From Rachicladosporium sp. CCFEE 5018 (Eukaryota; Ascomycota; Dothideomycetes; Cladosporiales; Cladosporiaceae): a stretch of DNA of 11,699 nucleotides. The notes under the pieces were generated by a model. It had not been told where the DNA came from. It made no database searches and worked only from the letters and a program-made list of their open reading frames with translations. Made by a program: the position numbers and the translations under genes. The DNA is taken from positions 1-11,699 of the forward strand of contig KZ111203.1 of NCBI GenBank assembly GCA_002077045.2, given 5' to 3'. This document shows positions 7,238-11,699 of the stretch, one piece after another. Each line of letters starts with the position of its first letter. The stretch's first letter is position 1.

Positions 7238-8747
7238 CTAATACTCGAAACGATCCGGCAATATGACCGGCGCGGCCAGCGTCCAGCCAAACATCGCGTA
7301 ACAAACCCAAGCGCTCACGATCTTGACCCAGCTTGCCCAGTAAGTCCGTCCAACAGGCACAAAGTCATCATGCTCATACCGTCCCTTGTCGGAGCCGATA
7401 TTCTGCGTGAGCAATGTCGCGATCCATGCTGTCGCAAGCATGAAGATGATGTGGAAGAGCGCATAGTTGTATTGCGTATGGCTCTTCTCGTCATCGTTCT
7501 TACTGTTCGGTGAATCGTCATCATCATCCGAGTCCTCGTCTAGTGCTGAAGCAGGCAGAGCTCCAGACTCGACTGCTCGTCGCAAGGCTTCGGCGCGCAT
7601 CGCCTTGCGAGACTCCGGCTGTGTGGACACGAGACCATGACCGCCATCTTCCTCGGCGTCGACTGGCGTGTACGAGCCTCTGCTTCCGTTGCTGCCAAGT
7701 GCGAGGCCTAGCGTGGCTGCGCGCGTGGTGGTATAGGCGCAGGCGACGAATGTGACCACAGCACCAATGATGATTGAAGCCTTTCGTGTGCCGTTCGCGC
7801 GGACCAGTGGGTTGCAATGTTGGTCATCTGGCTCCATTGCGACTGCTGAAAGTGTGAGATATGTGCAGTAGATGCCTACAGTCGCGGCTTGGGCGAGTCC
7901 AGCGCGCGAGTTTGACTCCTGAATCCTTGGATGGACTGATAGCACTGAAATGCCGATCAACAGGGCCAGGTTGATCTGTACGTTGTTAGTGTTGCCACTG
8001 TTGTATGATGACAAAACTTCGACTCACCGAGATCGCTGCCTGGTTCATGCTGCAATCCGACCGCGCGAAGAAGATGTACATGAGCACCGTCATCGCGATG
8101 CTGCCAGTGTACATCGACAGCGTACTTCCAATAAGTAACCCTCGCCACAGCCCAGAGTCGGTATCCTCGATCTTCTCGATACAGAACTCCGCCCATGTAT
8201 GCGCCAGATCCACTAGCAATACCAGTCCCAGAAGCAAGAACAACACTGCCCCAACAAGCGCCACGTAGTTCCCCCAAACCTCGAAGAAGCGATTGGGGAT
8301 CAAGAAGCTGACAACAATTAACCCCAACCACGCCACGATCTTCGGCCCCCAGAACCCATTCTGCACCCCAGCTCTCTTATCCTTACTACTGTTTACCCCC
8401 ACCAACATAACCGCCAGAATCGCATGAAATAAGCCCAGCGCAAAGTTCACGCGATGCACGGCCGCGAAACCGAAGCACGCCTCGTTGCCGCATTGCACAG
8501 TCACGTAGTCGAGGAGGATCCCTTGGAGTTTTCGGACCGCCCAGTCGGTGAGCATGAGCCAGGAGAGGATCGAGTTTAGGAGCAGGATGAGGGCGTAGGC
8601 GATGCGGGTGGCGATGGAGTTTGAGCATTTGCCGCAGGCGCTGCAGACGGCGCTGCAGGTTGCGGCGCCGCAGCAGGAGGCGGCGAAGGTGAGGAGGGTG
8701 CCAACGCTGGGGATTGCTAGGAGGGGGAGGGAGAGGAGGGCGCCCAT
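7238..8747 (-). CDS. TMS1: SERINC/Tms1-family multipass membrane protein
   Basis: Model join(8747..8028, 7975..7238), 485 residues. SERINC proteins are multipass endomembrane or plasma-membrane proteins. They are linked to serine-lipid biology and more recently to phospholipid scrambling; the role of fungal Tms1 is poorly known. The N-terminus MGALLSLPLLAIPSVGTL is followed by a Cys-rich segment (Cys 25, 26, 31, 35, 38, 41), then about ten hydrophobic segments. Conserved blocks include HRVNFALGLFH, NGFWGPKIVAWLGL, and near the C-terminus QYNYALFHIIFMLATAWIA and WASWVKIVSAWVCYAMFGWT. A long acidic loop (DEDSDDDDDSPNSKNDDEKS, about 386-405) precedes the last pair of helices. The intron (8027..7976, 52 nt, GTGAGT, CACTAAC, TACAG) is in phase 0 and joins NQAAIS to INLALL. 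An upstream in-frame start at 8864 exists, but homologues start at MGALLS, so 8747 is chosen. Convergent with the HET gene, divergent with the MFS gene. Confidence 0.95.
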
Positions 8748-8862
8748 CGTTGCTGTGTCCTGTGGTTGATCGGAATTGTGGAGAGTCAGGCTGGACTTGC
8801 ACCGGGCGGCGATGTTGAAGATGTAGAGGCGCAGGTACACAGCATAGGCAGCCGCAATCGGC

Positions 8863-8875
8863 AAACCCTAACCCT
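8863..8875. promoter_or_regulatory. Telobox-like AAACCCTAACCCT
   Basis: Nearly two units of the telomere repeat CCCTAA inside the divergent promoter. Internal TTAGGG-type sequences bind Tbf1-like Myb factors at some fungal promoters. With fewer than two full units this could be chance; it is not a telomere. Confidence 0.3.
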
Positions 8876-8890
8876 GCATCGTCATCTCTG

Positions 8891-8916
8891 CATGTCGGCA
8901 CTGAGATGCCGACATG
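8891..8916. promoter_or_regulatory. Perfect inverted repeat CATGTCGGCA-6 bp-TGCCGACATG
   Basis: Arms 8891-8900 and 8907-8916 are perfectly complementary over 10 bp with spacer CTGAGA. The right arm matches the TGCCGACRTG word seen twice in the other intergenic region. The symmetry suggests a dimeric transcription-factor site; in RNA it could form a short hairpin in a leader. It sits about 145 bp before the SERINC start and 290 bp before the MFS start. Confidence 0.5.
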
Positions 8917-9056
8917 TAGTCAATGGACTTCCTATCATGGCTATCACCTCAACAGCAAATCGCGCTGGCGCCGGTGAGCTCGAGGTCGCTTCTCTCGAGT
9001 CATATACCTCCTCGCATCAACTCAATTGATCACTCAGGAAGCTAAATTCGCTGCGC

Positions 9057-9095
9057 CGGACGTCGCGATCTCACCAACGACCGATAAGACGTCCG
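9057..9095. promoter_or_regulatory. Inverted pair of GACGTC (ATF/CREB-like) sites
   Basis: CGGACGTC at 9057-9064 and its reverse complement GACGTCCG at 9088-9095, 23 bp apart, 110-150 bp before the MFS start. GACGTC is related to the bZIP CRE core (TGACGTCA), although the flanking T/A are missing here. Regulation by a bZIP factor is inference. Confidence 0.35.
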
Positions 9096-9206
9096 CTATC
9101 GAGAGCCATTGGATCTCGCCACTACTCCATGCTGGCCTAGACCAAAGATCAAATCAATACCTCCACCGCCTCCTGCCAAGTCCTACCGAGCCTCTCCACG
9201 CAGACC

Positions 9207-10784
9207 ATGGCCCACCCTCCACCTCCAACCCCCCACCGCAATGCCCGCATCCTCTCAGTAATAGCAGCAACCCTCATAGCCCTCGCCTGCGGCACGAACT
9301 ACGGCTTTAGCGCCTGGTCCCCCCAATTCGCCACAACCCTCTCCCTCTCCGCAACCCAAATAAACCTCGTAGGCAACGCCGGAAACCTCGGCATGTACGC
9401 CGTAGGGATCCCCTCAGGCCTACTGATAGACACCCACGGTCCGCGCTGGGGCGTGCTGCTCGGCACTGTGTGCTTGGGGACTGGCTACTGGTTGTTGAAG
9501 GGTGCTTATGATGCTGCGGGGGAGGGGTATGGAATGGTGGGGTTGTGTGCTATGGGTTTCTTGACTGGAGTGGGGAGTTGCAGTGCGTTTAGTGCGAGTA
9601 TTAAAGTTTGTGCTACGAATTGGCCTAGGCATAGGGGAACTGCTACGGCGTTTCCGTTGAGTGGGTTTGGGTTGAGTGCGTTTTTGTTTACGGCTGTGAG
9701 TCGGGTTGCCTTTCCGGATGATACGAGCGGGTTATTGTTGCTGCTTGGGACGGGGACGTTCGTCATGACTGGGACTGGGATGGTGTTTTTGAGAATGTTC
9801 CCACAGGGTGGGATCGTCGAAGAGGAGGAGCGAGAGAGCTACAAGAGGAGCGACAGCAATGAGATGAGACGCTCACGGAGTGGGGAGAGCGCGAGGCATC
9901 TCATACACGATGACGGTAGGTCTCCTTGCTTATGCTACTAGAGTAGCCCTAATCTGACGACGTCTTTAGATCCAACGACCGAGACGTCCTCCCTAGTCTC
10001 TACGCCCACCGAATCCCTCTCCTCCAAGCCATCTCCGCACCACCACGCCCACCACCCAAACATCACAGGCCTCGCGCTCTTGCACTCCCCCTCCTTCTAC
10101 CTCCTCTTCATAACCCTGGGCCTCCTCTCGGGTGTCGGCCTCATGACCATAAACAACATCGGCAACACCGCCAAAGCGCTCTGGCATCACACGGACCCCT
10201 CAACACCGAGCTCGTTCATCCAGCAACGCCAGCTGATGCACGTTGCCATAATCTCAGTATTCTCGTTTCTAGGCAGACTCGGAAGTGGAATCGGAAGCGA
10301 CTACCTCGTGCACCACGACGCGAGTCGCTTCTGGACGCTAGTAACCTCCGCAGGCATCTTCACTTCCGCGCAAATCGTGGGCCTGACGCTGAGCAACCCA
10401 AACCACCTGTTCCTCCTCTCCGCGCTGACAGGACTGGCCTACGGCGCACTCTTCGGCGTCTTCCCAGCTCTAGTCGCGGACGCTTTCGGGCCAACAGGCA
10501 TGGGCATCAACTGGGGCGCCATGACTATGGCTCCCGTCATTACTGGCAACATCTACAACCTGGCCTACGGCCGCATACTCGACAGCCATAGCATCATCCA
10601 TGAGGGTGGTGATGGCAAGGACCGAGAGCAGATTTGCGATTTAGGGAGGGAGTGCTATGCGAGTGCGTACTGGCTTACGTTGGCTAGCAGTATTGTGGGC
10701 GTGGCGTGGAGTTTGTGGTGCATACGGCGGGAGAAGGTGTTGCGTACACGACGAGCTGCTGAAGGTCGGGATAGAGAGGCATGA
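9207..10784 (+). CDS. MFS transporter, nodulin-like / monocarboxylate-type (YMR155W/Mch1-like)
   Basis: Model join(9207..9915, 9970..10784), 507 residues, about 12 membrane segments: six in roughly 14-196, a polar acidic loop (about 200-272, with EEEERES and a His-rich SPHHHAHHPN run), then six more. The first half has GTNYGFSAWSPQFA, LSATQINLVGNAGNLGMYAV and GLLIDTHGPRWGVLLG, a variant of MFS motif A, as in fungal nodulin-like/monocarboxylate transporters. The second half has RLGSGIGSDYL, AFGPTGMGINWGAM and a CDLGRECYASAYW segment typical of the group. The substrate cannot be predicted. The intron (9916..9969, 54 nt, GTAGGT, CTGAC, TTTAG) lies in the central loop and is in phase 1. The ATG at 9207 has A at -3 and G at +4. 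The coding strand switches sharply from C-rich to G-rich near 9440 and back after the intron. The 3' end faces the GLTP gene with 50 bp between stops. Confidence 0.93.
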
Positions 10785-10834
10785 TTTTTCGTAATCAGCT
10801 GCCCATAGACATGCTGTTCAGAGATTTATACATC

Positions 10835-11516
10835 CTACCACTTCGCCTCTGGCTTCGCGAGGAAGGTATTTAGTACCTTCACATTCTTCTCCAGCGCTGT
10901 CAACCAGTCATCCAATTCCTTTGCCACTCTCGTCTGGTCGTCTCCGAGCTTAGCGTAGAAGTCTTTCCGGTACGGTGTGGCGCTCATGGCTGCCGAGAAG
11001 ATCGGCTTGACGAACATGCTGTGGTGGGGTTTGAGCGTGTGGGTGTAGGATTCCCGGAAAGATGCCGCAAGCTCGGACGAAGGGTTGGAGGTGTTGTGTC
11101 GTAATGCCTGAGCTGTGAAGTCTAGGCCGCTGTCTCTGGAGTCAGCAGTTGCTCCGACTACCTCGTTAATCTTGAGAGAGCAATCTAGCTTACCGTACAA
11201 GCCACACCAACCCTTCTGTCGCCGTGTGACTCTTTCTTCCCCTTAACTCGGTCTTCACCAGCCCTTGCAACGTCTCGCTTTCCAGAGGCGATGCTAATTG
11301 CCGATCCCGGATCTTCTTGATGTTGCCGTTCATGTCTGACTTTACGGGCTTGAAGGCTGCCGAGCCGAGGACATCGAAGAGCGCTGTGAGGGACTCGGCG
11401 GCTTCGAGGAAGGGGCCTGTGGGGATTTGGGGATCGGATGAGGGTTCGAGGGGGATTGTGGCGAAGGACTTGCGGTTGTCGAAGAAGGTGCCGCCCGGGG
11501 GGTAGGCTGCGGCCAT
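10835..11516 (-). CDS. Glycolipid transfer protein (GLTP / HET-C2 family)
   Basis: Model join(11516..11194, 11129..10835), 205 residues, close to Podospora HET-C2 and human GLTP. The all-helical GLTP fold shuttles glycosphingolipids between membranes in the cytosol. The headgroup-binding residues are all visible: D61, N65 and K68 in SDMNGNIKKIRD (human D48, N52, K55), W105 in GLVWLVRGL (human W96) and H144 in LKPHHSMFVKPIF (human H140). FDVLGSAAFKPVK precedes them and ATPYRKDFYAKLG follows. The intron (11193..11130, 64 nt, GTAAGC, CTGAC, ACAG) splits Arg108 and removes an in-frame stop. A hydrophilic N-terminal extension of about 15 residues relative to human GLTP is present. The ATG at 11516 has G at -3 and G at +4. 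Homology to HET-C suggests a possible incompatibility role, but glycolipid transfer is the safer call. Confidence 0.95.
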
Positions 11517-11699
11517 GGCTGTGGAAGGTGGAGTGGGTCGGTGTGGTCGAGGGCGGAGTGGAGAGAGGAAGCTCGGAAGTTGTGAGGGACTGAAGAGAAC
11601 CGTCGACGATATGAAGTTACTAGTAGGGACTTTCCAGTGAGAATATCCGGAGTATGCAAGACGAGATGCAGGTCACGCCCAATGCCTCTCACATTGGCG
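11517..11699. other. Upstream flank of GLTP gene
   Basis: 183 bp with the presumed 5' UTR and core promoter of the GLTP gene. It is G-rich on the plus strand near the gene, that is C-rich in the transcript sense, which is common in fungal leaders. Nothing else was recognised. Confidence 0.4.

Larger units (their letters stand above)
8748..9206. promoter_or_regulatory. Bidirectional promoter between SERINC and MFS transporter genes
   Basis: 459 bp separating two divergently transcribed membrane-protein genes. It contains a telobox-like run (8863-8875), a perfect 10-bp inverted repeat with 6-bp spacer (8891-8916) and two inverted CGGACGTC sites (9057-9064 and 9088-9095). Shared control of the two genes is a reasonable inference from geometry but is not shown. 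Confidence 0.6.

Noticed and set aside
7986..8864. Upstream start for SERINC at 8864, giving 39 extra residues
   Set aside because: Homologous fungal proteins begin at the MGALLS position, and the 8747 ATG has a good context. The extension overlaps the promoter elements.
8386..8901. 171-codon minus-strand frame rich in Pro/Arg/His overlapping SERINC exon 1
   Set aside because: It is an alternative frame of the SERINC coding sequence; the biased composition reflects the C-rich sense strand.
1..11699. CRISPR array, IS element, tRNA or a defence-type cluster
   Set aside because: No spaced direct repeats, terminal inverted repeats, transposase-like frames or tRNA arms were seen. The content is that of a eukaryotic, fungal chromosome.

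Overview
The window looks like nuclear DNA of a filamentous ascomycete (Pezizomycotina). Genes are compact and on both strands. Introns are short (52-120 nt) with GT..AG ends and CTAAC/CTGAC branch sites. Proteins match fungal families: HET-domain protein, fungal SERINC/Tms1, HET-C2-type glycolipid transfer protein. A Dothideomycete is possible, but that is an impression and not shown. I see no mobile element, CRISPR, rRNA or tRNA.

Layout, left to right: (1) NAC-beta (EGD1/BTF3-type), minus, 244-955, four exons including an apparent one-nucleotide exon; (2) a probable 62-residue protein with a lipidation-type MGCFLS N-terminus, minus, 1599-1787; (3) a 610-residue thiamine-diphosphate enzyme of the acetolactate synthase/benzoylformate decarboxylase superfamily, minus, 2286-4293, four exons; (4) a 735-bp divergent intergenic region with CACGTG boxes and a repeated TGCCGACGTG motif; (5) a HET-domain protein, plus, 5029-7071, no intron seen; (6) a SERINC/Tms1 membrane protein, minus, 7238-8747, two exons; (7) a 459-bp divergent promoter with a palindrome of the same TGCCGACRTG motif, paired GACGTC sites and a telobox; (8) an MFS transporter of the nodulin-like/monocarboxylate type, plus, 9207-10784, two exons; (9) a GLTP/HET-C2-type glycolipid transfer protein, minus, 10835-11516, two exons.

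The genes do not form an obvious pathway or biosynthetic cluster. NAC-beta is housekeeping. SERINC and GLTP both concern membrane lipids. A HET-domain protein and a HET-C2-type GLTP lie about 4 kb apart. That is notable because het-c of Podospora encodes a GLTP that acts in incompatibility with HET-domain partners, but a functional link here is only a hypothesis.

The most unusual observations are the one-nucleotide exon in NAC-beta, alternating blocks of opposite C/G strand skew inside several genes but not in the HET gene, and four copies of a 10-bp motif confined to two intergenic regions. I did not find a clearly new multi-gene system.
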